The notes beneath the pieces are model-generated. The model worked only from the letters and a program-made list of their open reading frames with translations, was not told the origin of the DNA and did no database searches. The translations under genes were made by a program, and so were the position numbers. From NCBI RefSeq assembly GCF_024171525.1, contig NZ_JALJZY010000006.1:1-64000 (forward strand): a stretch of DNA of 64,000 nucleotides, given 5' to 3'. Shown here one piece after another: positions 55,970 to 64,000 of the stretch (the stretch's first letter is position 1; each line of letters begins with the position of its first letter). This DNA is from Neisseriaceae bacterium HSC-16F19. Lineage in GTDB: Bacteria; Pseudomonadota; Gammaproteobacteria; Burkholderiales; Neisseriaceae.

Positions 55970-57490
55970 TCAGTTTTGCCAACGGATCAGGTTTTCACCG
56001 CCCATTTCCGGCGGCGGGGTCAGACCGAGCATGGCCAACAAGGTGGGGGCAATGTCTTTCAAGGCGCCGCCGGGGGCGATGTCGGCGGGGCGGCCTATAT
56101 ACAAAAACGGCACCGGTTCGGTGGTGTGCTGGGTATGTACCTGACCGCTGGCGGCATCATACATGCGTTCGCAATTGCCGTGGTCGGCGGTAATCAGCAC
56201 CTCGCCGCCCGCGGCCTGTGCGGCGGCAACGATTTGGCCGATGCAGCCGTCCAGGGTTTCCACCGCTTTAATGGCCGCATCCAGCACGCCGGTATGGCCG
56301 ACCATATCACCATTGGCGAAATTGCAGATAATCACCTGATGACGGCGCTCGCGGATGCTGTCCAGAATATGCTGTGTGACTTCGGCGGCGCTCATTTCCG
56401 GCTGCTGGTCATAAGTCGTCACCTTGGGTGAAGGCACGAGGATGCGCTCTTCGCCGGGATAGCATTCCTCACGGCCGCCGCTGAAGAAATAAGTCACATG
56501 CGGGTATTTTTCGGTTTCGGCAATGCGCAGCTGGGTAATATTGTTCGCCGACAAAAACTCGCCCAAGCCGTTGCGTATGCTTTGCGGCTCGAACAAGACC
56601 GGATGGGTGTAGGCGGCGCCGTAGCTGGTGAGGCTGGCGAAATAGCGGATGCTCGAACGGTTGATGCTGTCGAATGCCTTGAAATCCGGCCAGGTAAGCG
56701 CCTGGGTGAGTTCGCGGGCGCGGTCGGCGCGGAAATTGAGGAAAATCACCGCATCGTCATCGAGTATCATACCGTCATCGTTGATCAGGGTGGGCTGCAC
56801 GAATTCATCGGTTTCGCCGCGTGCGTAAGCAGCATGCAGCGCCTCCAGCGGCGTAGCCGCCCACTGACGGGCATCGCCGAACAGGGCATTGTAGGCGGCC
56901 GCCACGCGCTCCCAGCGGTTGTCGCGGTCCATGGCGTAAAAACGGCCGCACAGGCTGCCGACAATCACTTGCGGATGCTCGGCCATATAGTCTTCCAAGC
57001 GTTGCAGATACACCGCGGCGCTTTGCGGCGGCGTGTCGCGGCCGTCGAGGAAGGGGTGCACGATAACGTTTTCCATGCCCGCCGCCAGAGCCGCATCCAT
57101 CACCGCAAAAAAATGGTCGATGTGGCTGTGCACGCCGCCGTCGGAAAATAGGCCGATGAGGTGCACGGTTTTATTGGGCACTTCCCAAGCGGCGGTGAGC
57201 GCCGGATTGCTGGCAAAAGAGCCGTCTTCAATCGCCATATCGATGCGGGTGATGTCCTGCGGTACCACCCGACCGGCGCCGATATTCAGATGGCCGACTT
57301 CGGAATTGCCGAACTGGCCGACCGGCAGGCCGACCATGCGCTCGGAAGCGTCTATGGTGCCGTAGGCGTATTCGGCGCGCAGGCGGTCGAGATTGGGGGT
57401 GTCGGCCAGCAAAACGGCATTGTCGTCGCCTTCGGTACGGTGGCCGAAGCCGTCCAAAATCAAGAGTACAACGGGCTGGGTCAGGGACAT
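55970..57490 (-). CDS. gpmI: 2,3-bisphosphoglycerate-independent phosphoglycerate mutase
   Basis: A 506-residue alkaline phosphatase-superfamily enzyme interconverting 3- and 2-phosphoglycerate in glycolysis. VLLILDGFGHR holds the first metal-binding Asp. The phosphoserine is in GNSEVGHLNIGAGRVV. HPFLDGRDTPP, FLNFRADRARELT, CNFANGDMVGHTG and LITADHGNCERM supply further Mn-binding residues. Domain order and length are standard. It is first in the gpmI-envC-ctpA group. A pair of uptake sequences (57526-57567) lies upstream. Confidence 0.96.
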   Translation of the reverse strand: MSLTQPVVLLILDGFGHRTEGDDNAVLLADTPNLDRLRAEYAYGTIDASERMVGLPVGQFGNSEVGHLNIGAGRVVPQDITRIDMAIEDGSFASNPALTAAWEVPNKTVHLIGLFSDGGVHSHIDHFFAVMDAALAAGMENVIVHPFLDGRDTPPQSAAVYLQRLEDYMAEHPQVIVGSLCGRFYAMDRDNRWERVAAAYNALFGDARQWAATPLEALHAAYARGETDEFVQPTLINDDGMILDDDAVIFLNFRADRARELTQALTWPDFKAFDSINRSSIRYFASLTSYGAAYTHPVLFEPQSIRNGLGEFLSANNITQLRIAETEKYPHVTYFFSGGREECYPGEERILVPSPKVTTYDQQPEMSAAEVTQHILDSIRERRHQVIICNFANGDMVGHTGVLDAAIKAVETLDGCIGQIVAAAQAAGGEVLITADHGNCERMYDAASGQVHTQHTTEPVPFLYIGRPADIAPGGALKDIAPTLLAMLGLTPPPEMGGENLIRWQN

Positions 57491-57525
57491 GGCAAACCTT
57501 TTAACATAGATGGAAAAACAGCAGG

Positions 57526-57567
57526 AGGCTGCCTGAAAAACAGTTTTACAATCTTTTCAGGCAGCCT
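57526..57567. repeat. Inverted uptake-sequence pair in the gpmI-yqgE divergent region
   Basis: AGGCTGCCTGAA (57526-57537) and TTCAGGCAGCCT (57556-57567). It lies between divergent promoters, so it is not an end-of-gene terminator here. A TATAAT at 57601-57606 follows and may serve yqgE. Confidence 0.6.
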
Positions 57568-57722
57568 TTTAATGTTGGTAATGGTGCTGTCTTTGACTTA
57601 TATAATTATCGGCGTGCATTATACCAACAATCCCCGCGCTTGACCCGCCCGCGCCACCGCTTGAGAATTCAAGCGCCGCCCCCATATGCGGCAGCCTTAA
57701 GCCCGATTAAGCGAAACCGATT

Positions 57723-58292
57723 ATGAGCAATCCCGTCCGCATCCCGTTTTCACTGGCCAACCAGTTTCTCATCGCCATGCCCGGCATGGACGACCCGTTT
57801 TTTGCCGACAGCGTGGTTTATGTGTGCGAGCACGATGCCCAAGGCGCCATGGGCATCGTCATCAACAAGCCTTCGCCGGTGATGATGGATTTGCTGTTTG
57901 ACGCCGCCCATGTGCCCACGCCGCCGCGCTTTCAGGGCGAATGGGTGATGATGGGCGGGCCGGTGCAGGTGGACCGCGGTTTTCTGGTGCACACGCCGGT
58001 GGGGCATTGGGAGAGCAGTTTGCGCGTCACCGACGACATCGCCATGACCACCTCGCGCGACATCATTGCCGGTTTGGCGCGCGAAGGCGAAGTCGAACAG
58101 GCGCTGGTGACCATAGGCTATGCCAGCTGGCACGCCGGGCAACTGGAAAAAGAATTGGCCGACAATGCCTGGCTCACCGCCCCGGCACGCCGCGACATCT
58201 TGTTCGAGCTGCCCTATGCCGAGCGCTATCAGGCCGCCATCAGGCTCTTGAATGTGGATTTGGCGCAGCTCTCCGGAGCCGGACATGCCTGA
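57723..58292 (+). CDS. YqgE/AlgH family protein
   Basis: A 189-residue DUF179 protein. SLANQFLIAMPGMDDPFFADSVVYVCEHDAQGAMGIVINKP is the family signature, with GEWVMMGGPVQVDRGFLVH and GYASWHAGQLEKELADNAWL later. The family's biochemical role is not established. It almost always precedes ruvX, and here their coding regions overlap by 8 bases. Confidence 0.93.
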   Translation: MSNPVRIPFSLANQFLIAMPGMDDPFFADSVVYVCEHDAQGAMGIVINKPSPVMMDLLFDAAHVPTPPRFQGEWVMMGGPVQVDRGFLVHTPVGHWESSLRVTDDIAMTTSRDIIAGLAREGEVEQALVTIGYASWHAGQLEKELADNAWLTAPARRDILFELPYAERYQAAIRLLNVDLAQLSGAGHA

Positions 58293-58737
58293 GGCCGCAC
58301 CCACAGGCACCACCTTGGCGTTCGATTTCGGCCTCGCCCGCATCGGCGTGGCCCAGGGCGATGCCGAAGTCGGTTTGGCGCATCCCTTGTGTACCCTGCA
58401 AGTGCAGAGCAAGGCGCAATATCTGGCCGCGATTGAAGTTTTAATCCAAGAATGGCAGCCGCGCCAGCTGGTGGTGGGCCTGCCGGTGCATATGGACGGC
58501 ACGGAGCACGACACCACCGCCTTGTGCCGCCGCTTCGCCCAGCGCCTGCACCGCCGCTTCCAACTGCCGGTCTACGGCGTGGACGAGCGCCTCAGTTCCG
58601 TGGTGGCCGAAAGCCTGTTGGCCGAAGCGCAGGTCTTCGGCCGCAAACAGAAAGCCGTGCTCGACCAAGTGGCCGCACAGGCGATTCTGTACACCTTTTT
58701 CGAACAGGGCGCGGAGGCGCGCTGGCCGGAAGTGTGA
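58285..58737 (+). CDS. ruvX: Putative pre-16S rRNA nuclease RuvX (YqgF)
   Basis: A 150-residue RNase H-like protein. LAFDFGLARIGVAQGD carries the first catalytic Asp, VVGLPVHMDGTEHDTT is the second block and VYGVDERLSSVVAESLL the third. LDQVAAQAILYTFFEQG closes with the last Asp. YqgF takes part in maturation of the 16S rRNA 5' end. The start MPEAAPTGTT is within the end of yqgE, and translation is probably coupled. Confidence 0.93.
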   Translation: MPEAAPTGTTLAFDFGLARIGVAQGDAEVGLAHPLCTLQVQSKAQYLAAIEVLIQEWQPRQLVVGLPVHMDGTEHDTTALCRRFAQRLHRRFQLPVYGVDERLSSVVAESLLAEAQVFGRKQKAVLDQVAAQAILYTFFEQGAEARWPEV

Positions 58738-58748
58738 ACACAATCAAA

Positions 58749-58778
58749 AGGCTGCCTGAAAACGTTTTCAGGCAGCCT
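58749..58778 (+). terminator. Inverted uptake-sequence pair after ruvX
   Basis: AGGCTGCCTGAA (58749-58760) and TTCAGGCAGCCT (58767-58778), followed by TTATT. It lies 12 bases after the stop. Confidence 0.85.
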
Positions 58779-58804
58779 TTATTAATGCCGCATATCCCTT
58801 TATT

Positions 58805-58947
58805 GAGACCTTTGCAAAGCCTCCAGATGTGGATGCAGTTCAAGGCGTAGCAGCACAGCGAGCGCAGACATATCAAGTAGATAGGCAAGCGAGCGAGCAG
58901 CGCACAACGCAGAAATGCGCCGCAGATGGGGGTTTTGCAAAGGTCTC
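58805..58947. mobile_element. Miniature inverted-repeat element with GAGACCTTTGCAAA ends
   Basis: A 143-base element. GAGACCTTTGCAAA (58805-58818) is exactly inverted at 58934-58947. Both flanks carry TTATT (58800-58804 and 58948-58952), a 5-base target duplication. There is no coding capacity. The terminal word resembles, to my recollection, the ends of IS5-group elements in Neisseria, so it may be moved by such a transposase in trans. Confidence 0.75.
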
Positions 58948-59057
58948 TTATTGGCCGTTGTAATGTAATACAGTACCGTAACCAAACCGTGCGCCGGAAA
59001 ACCCGTCGGCGTCCATCTCACCTGCATCTTGAATGATGCTGCCTGAAAAGCATCGCC

Positions 59058-60455
59058 TCACCCGAAAAAGCCGATTTTCACCTGTATCAGTTTTTCCAAT
59101 TCCTGCACCACGCGGCGGCGGGCGACGAAAAAGATGATGTGGTCGCCGTCGGCGAGGATTTCGTCTTTGTGGCCCATAATCACCGTGTCGCCGCGCACGA
59201 TGGCGGCGAAATAACAGCCCTTGGGCAGCTGGATGCGGCTCATGCTGCGGCCCACCAGCTGCGAGGTGTTTTTGTCGCCGTGTATCACCACTTCAATCGC
59301 TTCGGCCGAGCCGCGGCGCACGGGGTGTACCGCCACCACATCGCCCATGCGCACATGGGCCAAGATGGAGCCGATGGTGGTCAGGTGCGGTGAAATCACA
59401 ATGTCTATGGTATTGCCTTCGAGCAAATCCACATAGCTGGAGCGGTTGATGATGGCCATTACCCGCCGGGCACCGAGGTTTTTCGCCAGCAGGCTGGACA
59501 TGATGTTGTCTTCGTCGTCATTGGTGAGCGCGCAAAACACGTCGATTTCGTCGATGTATTCGCGCTCCATCAGGGCCTCGTCGGTGGCATTGCCGTGCAG
59601 CACCAGCGCGTTGTTGAGGTTTTCCGCCAGCCATTCGGCGCGCTTGCGGTTGAACTCGATGATTTTGATGTCGAATTCCTGTTCCAACTCGCGTGCCACG
59701 CGGTAGCCGATATGGCCGCCGCCGGCGATCATCACCCGCCGCGTGCGCTGTTCGCGCGGACGGATTTCGCGCATGATGGTGCGGATATGGGCACTGTCGG
59801 CCAGGAAAAACACTTCGTCGCCCTCAATCAGTACTGTGGCGGCATGGGGCACGATGAGGCGGTTGTTGCGGTAGATGGCGCTGATTTGGCAGTCCACGCC
59901 CTCGGGCAGGTGGGCATTGATGTCGGAAATGGGTTTGCCCACCAACAGGCCGCCTTTTTGCGCGCGCACCACCGCCATGCGCACTTTGTCATCGGCAAAA
60001 CTCAAGACCTGCAAGGCGCTGGTGTGGCGCAACAGGCTCACCACCTGCTCGGTCACCAGCTGTTCGGGGCTGATGGCCTCGGTAATGTCGAACAAATCCA
60101 GACTGGTGGGGATGTCTGCGTCGCCGGTGGCGTATTCCACATAATCACGGCTTCGCACCCGCGCCAGACGGTTGGGCACATTAAACAGCGCCGTGGCCAT
60201 GCGGCAGGCGACCAGATTGGTTTCGTCATCGCGGGTGAGCGCCAGCAGCAAATCGGCATCGGCAGCACCGGCCAGCGCCAGAATCTGCGGCGAGGCGGCA
60301 TTGCCGTGCACGGTCTGCACATCCAGCTTGTCGCGGATATGGCTTAAGGATTTGTCGTCGATGTCGATAACGGTAACGTCGTTTTGCGGCATCACCGCCA
60401 GGTTTTGCGCCACGGTGGAGCCGACCTGGCCGCTGCCGAGTATGAGGATTTTCAC
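59058..60455 (-). CDS. trkA: Trk system potassium uptake protein TrkA
   Basis: A 465-residue peripheral inner membrane protein that binds NAD(H) and gates the Trk potassium channel. It has two tandem RCK modules. The first Rossmann fold is MKILILGSGQVGSTVAQNLA with VIDIDDKSL, and the second is VMIAGGGHIGYRVARELEQ with IIEFNRKRAEWLAENL. Each is followed by an RCK-C region (IPHAATVLIEGDEVFFL; GHKDEILADGDHIIFF). The GTG at 60453-60455 is chosen as start because it begins the nucleotide-binding strand directly. An upstream ATG adds 24 unrelated residues. The channel subunit (TrkH) is not in the window. Confidence 0.92.
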   Translation of the reverse strand: MKILILGSGQVGSTVAQNLAVMPQNDVTVIDIDDKSLSHIRDKLDVQTVHGNAASPQILALAGAADADLLLALTRDDETNLVACRMATALFNVPNRLARVRSRDYVEYATGDADIPTSLDLFDITEAISPEQLVTEQVVSLLRHTSALQVLSFADDKVRMAVVRAQKGGLLVGKPISDINAHLPEGVDCQISAIYRNNRLIVPHAATVLIEGDEVFFLADSAHIRTIMREIRPREQRTRRVMIAGGGHIGYRVARELEQEFDIKIIEFNRKRAEWLAENLNNALVLHGNATDEALMEREYIDEIDVFCALTNDDEDNIMSSLLAKNLGARRVMAIINRSSYVDLLEGNTIDIVISPHLTTIGSILAHVRMGDVVAVHPVRRGSAEAIEVVIHGDKNTSQLVGRSMSRIQLPKGCYFAAIVRGDTVIMGHKDEILADGDHIIFFVARRRVVQELEKLIQVKIGFFG

Positions 60456-60567
60456 GATAGGGTTTGCGCGGGTTATATGGGTGTTATTGTAAACCAAGCC
60501 TTGCGGCAATGCAGCATTAGTAGTCATGGCGTGGCAGAGTGTTTACAATGGCTGCCGCAAACCGTTC

Positions 60568-60730
60568 TAGGGCAAACTGACCATTCGTTCACGGCTGCTT
60601 TTTTGTCAAACGCGCCCGCTTCTGCGTTGGAAATGCTCGCAAGGTGTTCAACCTTGCTGCGCTTTCCGCCTTGAATCGGACGTTTTTGCCTAAAAAATCA
60701 GCTACGCGCCCGAATGGTCAGTTTGCCCTA
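60568..60730. mobile_element. Miniature inverted-repeat element with 20-base perfect ends
   Basis: TAGGGCAAACTGACCATTCG (60568-60587) is exactly inverted at 60711-60730, giving a 163-base element. TA at both tips could be the target duplication. The interior has no gene. It fills much of the 337-base gap between trkA and the fumarase gene and carries a possible promoter or terminator function that I cannot define. Confidence 0.7.
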
Positions 60731-60792
60731 ACTTAACAATAAAAACCGCTTCAGGCAGCCTGAACGCGGTTTCCACCAACAGGAACACAACC

Positions 60793-62319
60793 ATGACCGT
60801 CATCAGACAGGAAGACTTTATCCAAAGCATTGCCGATGCCTTCCAATTTATCAGTTATTATCATCCCGTTGATTATATTCAGGCTTTGTACAAAGCTTGG
60901 CAAAAAGAGGAAAACCCGGCCGCCAAAGACGCCATGACGCAGATTCTGGTCAACAGCCGCATGTGCGCCGAAGGCCACCGCCCCATCTGCCAGGATACCG
61001 GCATTGCCACCGTGTTTCTGAAAGTGGGCATGAATGTGCAATGGGATGCCGATATGAGCGTGCAGGAGATGGTCAACGAAGGCGTGCGCCGCGCCTACAC
61101 CCATCCGGACAACACCTTGCGTGCCTCGGTGCTGGCCGACCCGGCGGGCAAACGCATCAACACCAAAGACAACACCCCCGCCGTGGTGCATATGGAAATC
61201 GTAAAAGGCGACAAAATCGAAGTCACCTGCGCGGCCAAGGGCGGCGGTTCGGAAAACAAAACCAAGATGGCCATGCTCAATCCTTCCGACTCCATTGTCG
61301 ATTGGGTGCTGAAAACCATTCCCACCATGGGTGCGGGCTGGTGTCCGCCCGGCATCTTGGGCATCGGCATCGGCGGCACGCCGGAAAAAGCCGCCCTGCT
61401 GGCCAAAGAAAGTCTGATGAGCCATGTGGACATTCAGGAATTGCAGGAAAAAGCCGCTTCCGGCGCGGAACTCTCCACCACCGAAGCGCTGCGCTTGGAG
61501 TTGTTTGAAAAAGTCAACGCCTTGGGCATCGGCGCGCAAGGTTTGGGCGGTCTGACCACGGTCTTGGACGTGAAAATCCTCGATTACCCCACCCATGCCG
61601 CCTCCAAACCCATCGCCATGATTCCCAACTGTGCCGCCACCCGCCATGTGGAGTTCGAGCTGGACGGCTCCGGCCCGGTCACGCTGACCCCGCCCAGCTT
61701 GGAAGACTGGCCCGACATCACTTACAGCCCCGACAACGGCAAACGCGTGAATGTGGACGAGCTCACCAAAGAAGAAGTGGCCACCTGGAAAATGGGCGAT
61801 GTATTGCTCTTGAACGGCAAAATCTACACCGGCCGCGACGCCGCCCACAAACGCATGGTGGATATGCTCAACAAGGGCGAACAACTGCCGGTGGACTTTA
61901 CCGACAAGCTGATTTACTACGTCGGCCCGGTGGATCCGGTGCGTGACGAAGTGGTCGGCCCCGCCGGCCCCACCACCGCCACGCGCATGGACAAATTCAC
62001 CCGCCAGATGTTGGAACAAACCGGCTTGCTCGGCATGATCGGCAAATCCGAGCGCGGTGCGGCGGCCTGTGAAGCCATTGCCGACAATAAAGCCGTGTAC
62101 CTGATGGCCGTGGGCGGTTCCGCCTATCTGGTGGCCAAGGCCATTAAAGAGGCGCGCGTGGTGGCCTTTGAAGACTTGGGCATGGAAGCGATTTACGAAT
62201 TTGAAGTCAAAGACATGCCGGTGACCGTGGCCGTGGACAGCGAAGGCAAATCGGTACACGCCATTGCCCCGAAACAATGGCAGGCCAAAATCGGCATTAT
62301 TCCGGTAGAGGCCGTATAA
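60793..62319 (+). CDS. fumA: Fumarate hydratase, class I (iron-sulfur)
   Basis: A 508-residue Fe-S dehydratase interconverting fumarate and malate in the citric acid cycle. Cluster cysteines are expected in PICQDTGIA, GWCPPGILG and IPNCAATRH, all visible. KGGGSENKTKMAML and GLGIGAQGLGG-type motifs (NALGIGAQGLGGLTTVLDVKI) identify class I, and the C-terminal domain includes VGPAGPTTATRMDKF. The length matches the single-chain FumA/FumB form. The gene symbol follows that family. An uptake-sequence terminator separates it from the convergent dsdA. Confidence 0.93.
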   Translation: MTVIRQEDFIQSIADAFQFISYYHPVDYIQALYKAWQKEENPAAKDAMTQILVNSRMCAEGHRPICQDTGIATVFLKVGMNVQWDADMSVQEMVNEGVRRAYTHPDNTLRASVLADPAGKRINTKDNTPAVVHMEIVKGDKIEVTCAAKGGGSENKTKMAMLNPSDSIVDWVLKTIPTMGAGWCPPGILGIGIGGTPEKAALLAKESLMSHVDIQELQEKAASGAELSTTEALRLELFEKVNALGIGAQGLGGLTTVLDVKILDYPTHAASKPIAMIPNCAATRHVEFELDGSGPVTLTPPSLEDWPDITYSPDNGKRVNVDELTKEEVATWKMGDVLLLNGKIYTGRDAAHKRMVDMLNKGEQLPVDFTDKLIYYVGPVDPVRDEVVGPAGPTTATRMDKFTRQMLEQTGLLGMIGKSERGAAACEAIADNKAVYLMAVGGSAYLVAKAIKEARVVAFEDLGMEAIYEFEVKDMPVTVAVDSEGKSVHAIAPKQWQAKIGIIPVEAV

Positions 62320-62340
62320 GCGTTTGTTATCCGTGTAAAA

Positions 62341-62370
62341 AGGCTGCCTGAAAAGTTTTTCAGGCAGCCT
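62341..62370. terminator. Inverted uptake-sequence pair between the fumarase gene and dsdA
   Basis: AGGCTGCCTGAA (62341-62352) and TTCAGGCAGCCT (62359-62370) with AAAA and TTTTT flanks. It is convergent and serves both genes. Confidence 0.88.
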
Positions 62371-62372
62371 TT

Positions 62373-63638
62373 TTACAATGAATCTGCGGCCAGATATTCG
62401 GCAAATATGTCGTCCGGCACCATGCTGCCGCCGGTGGCCCATACCAGATGTACGGCCCGGTCGATGTGGCGGAAATGGCGGATGCCGGCGAAACCGGCGC
62501 AGGCGGAAGGTTCCAGTTTGCGGCCTTCCAAAGTGTGCACGCGTTGCAGCCAGCGGTAGAGCTCTGCATCGTCCACGGTATAAAACGCCGCCAGCGAGCG
62601 TTGCAGGGCGCGGCCGACAAAGCCGGAGGGGCGGCCCACGGCCAAACCGTCGGCAGCGGTGCGGTTGCTCAGCCCGATGTCCTGCACGCACACCGCATCA
62701 TGGAGGCCGGTATACACGCCCAAGAGCATGCACGGCGACTGCACCGGCTCGGCAAACACGCAGTGCACCGCATCGCCAAAGGCCAGCTTCAAACCAAACG
62801 CCACCCCGCCGGGACCGCCGCCGACGCCGCAGGGCAGATAGGCATACAGCGGCCGCTGTGCGTTGATGACCACTCCGGCAGCGTCCAATTGCGCTTTCAG
62901 CCGCGCCCCGGCCACGGCATAGCCGAGAAACAGCTGGCGCGAGTTTTCGTCATCGACAAAATAGGCATTTGGATCTTGTGCCGCCAAGGCACGCCCCGCG
63001 GCCACGGCCTGGCCGTAATCGCCTTCGTATTCAAACACGTCCACACCCGCCGCGCGCAGCCTGTCTTTCTTCCATGGCCGCGCATCGGCCGACATATGCA
63101 CCTGGGCACGGAAACCCAGTTTGGCGGCCATGATGCCTATGGACAGGCCCAGATTGCCGGTGGAACCCACCGCCACGGCATGCTGCGCAAACAAGGTGCG
63201 GGCTTCGGGGCTGTCGAGGCGGGCATAATCATCGTTTAGGCTGATCAGGCCGTGCGCCAGCGCCAGTTGTTCGGCATGATGCAGCACTTCGTAAATACCG
63301 CCGCGCGCCTTGATGGAGCCGGAAACCGGCAATTCGCTGTCCGCCTTGAGATACAACGAGTCCGCGGGCAGGCCCAAATCCTGCTGCACAGCAGGCAGTG
63401 CGTAGAGCGGGCTTTCAATCAAACCGCCCGCGGCGGCGGTTTCGGGAAATACGCGGGCGATATAGGACGCAAAGCGTTGCAGGCGTGCGGCGGCATCGGC
63501 CACATCGGCGGCATCCAAACCGACATCGGCCAGCGCCCCGGCAAAAGGCGCAGTATGCGGATTATGCCAGCACACGGGCTCGGCGGCGCGCAGGGTTTGG
63601 ATAAGCGGATCTTGGGCGAGAGCGGACAAATCGGTCAT
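62373..63638 (-). CDS. dsdA: D-serine dehydratase
   Basis: A 421-residue PLP enzyme converting D-serine to pyruvate and ammonia. The PLP lysine is in ELPVSGSIKARGGIYEVL. VGSTGNLGLSIGIMAAKLGF, VHMSADARPWKKDRLRAAG and the glycine-rich phosphate loop LPCGVGGGPGGVAFGLK are all present. The C-terminal block GRKLEPSACAGFAG is typical of DsdA. The length is close to that of E. coli DsdA (442). No dsdC regulator or dsdX transporter is adjacent. The start MTDLSALAQDP is used. Confidence 0.94.
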   Translation of the reverse strand: MTDLSALAQDPLIQTLRAAEPVCWHNPHTAPFAGALADVGLDAADVADAAARLQRFASYIARVFPETAAAGGLIESPLYALPAVQQDLGLPADSLYLKADSELPVSGSIKARGGIYEVLHHAEQLALAHGLISLNDDYARLDSPEARTLFAQHAVAVGSTGNLGLSIGIMAAKLGFRAQVHMSADARPWKKDRLRAAGVDVFEYEGDYGQAVAAGRALAAQDPNAYFVDDENSRQLFLGYAVAGARLKAQLDAAGVVINAQRPLYAYLPCGVGGGPGGVAFGLKLAFGDAVHCVFAEPVQSPCMLLGVYTGLHDAVCVQDIGLSNRTAADGLAVGRPSGFVGRALQRSLAAFYTVDDAELYRWLQRVHTLEGRKLEPSACAGFAGIRHFRHIDRAVHLVWATGGSMVPDDIFAEYLAADSL

Positions 63639-63780
63639 GGCAAACGGGGCAGGGTAGTGAAAGCCGCATTATAGCGCTGCGGCAATGGTTTTCAGGCAGC
63701 CTGTTGCAGCTGAGGTTTGCACAGAGTGCCGCCACATGCGTATACTGCGCCTGCTTTTTCAACACACAATTGGGAACAAT

Positions 63781-64000
63781 ATGAATATCCGTCCATTATG
63801 TTCTGCGGCTGCCAAGCCGCTGGTTGCCCTGTTGCTGGCAGCAGGCCTGTTGAGCGGTTGTGCCGGTATTGCCGATGCCGTAGGCCATGACACCCAAAGT
63901 CTCAATACCATGGCCGCCGGCAGTTATCAAAAAGTACTGCAGGACGCCCGCAGCCAGAATGCCATCGACACCACTTCTGCCACCGCCCGCCGCGTGCAGG
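63781..64000 (+). CDS. Lipoprotein, probable M48-family metallopeptidase (partial, runs off the end)
   Basis: 73 residues are visible. GGGAACA precedes the ATG. LLLAAGLLSGC is the lipobox (Cys about residue 27). The mature start AGIADAVGHDTQSLNTMAAGSYQ, then DTTSATARRVQ, resembles the N-termini of LoiP/YggG-type M48 peptidases, which act on periplasmic or outer membrane proteins. The HExxH motif would lie beyond the window, so the family call is provisional. Confidence 0.5.
   Translation, partial: MNIRPLCSAAAKPLVALLLAAGLLSGCAGIADAVGHDTQSLNTMAAGSYQKVLQDARSQNAIDTTSATARRVQ

Noticed and set aside
60751..62691. 646-residue open frame antisense to the fumarase gene
   Set aside because: It is the shadow of a GC-biased real gene. 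The + strand frame carries all class I fumarase motifs.

Overview
The window is chromosomal DNA from a member of the family Neisseriaceae. The main reason is the 12-base DNA uptake sequence AGGCTGCCTGAA and its reverse complement, found dozens of times and very often as closely spaced inverted pairs that form transcription terminators. This spelling is the AG-simDUS dialect (Simonsiella, Alysiella, Conchiformibius, Uruburuella and relatives) rather than the ATGCCGTCTGAA of pathogenic Neisseria. Two Correia-type miniature elements with a Neisseria-like core support the assignment. The species cannot be fixed from the sequence.

Layout. 1-482: edges of two related insertion sequences (IS256 family, zinc-ribbon variant), one running off the left end and one a 3' remnant. 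0.6-2.4 kb: zinc/manganese ABC transporter genes (permease, ATPase and an overlapping 32-residue membrane ORF) behind a promoter with a Zur-box-like palindrome. 2.5-4.1 kb: trpG-trpD. 4.3-6.8 kb: a DUF945 (YdgA-like) protein and a SpoU/TrmH methyltransferase. 6.9-11.0 kb: a three-gene 4-hydroxyproline catabolic operon with a divergent PAS-AraC regulator. 11.2-17.6 kb: an accessory-looking block with an XRE regulator, a cold-shock/zinc-ribbon/CFI-box protein and seven consecutive exported proteins or lipoproteins, two of them duplicated Sel1-repeat proteins, separated by palindromic REP-like elements. 17.8-27.2 kb: housekeeping genes (hemA-prfA, pdxH, pcnB-folK-deoxynucleoside kinase, queH, DUF2322, dusC, rluB).

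27.6-42.5 kb is the most striking part: a complete type I secretion locus. It has a TolC-family outer membrane protein with a long Ala/Pro-rich tail, an ABC exporter with a C39-like domain, an HlyD-type adaptor, a 600-base AT-rich leader, an OmpA-family protein and a 2537-residue adhesin built from seven near-identical repeats plus Calx-beta-like, cadherin-like and VCBS-like modules. The exporter genes lie directly upstream of the likely substrate, so the module looks self-contained.

42.8-64 kb returns to housekeeping and metabolism: a zinc-finger protein, trxB, an operon darP-yheT-trpC-class III aminotransferase, dut, a third Sel1 lipoprotein, a DapC-like aminotransferase, a nitronate monooxygenase family protein, an NlpC/P60 lipoprotein, ctpA-envC-gpmI, yqgE-ruvX, trkA, class I fumarase, dsdA and the start of a lipoprotein that looks like an M48 peptidase. 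Two miniature inverted-repeat elements (58.8 and 60.6 kb) flank trkA. No tRNA, rRNA, CRISPR array or prophage was seen.
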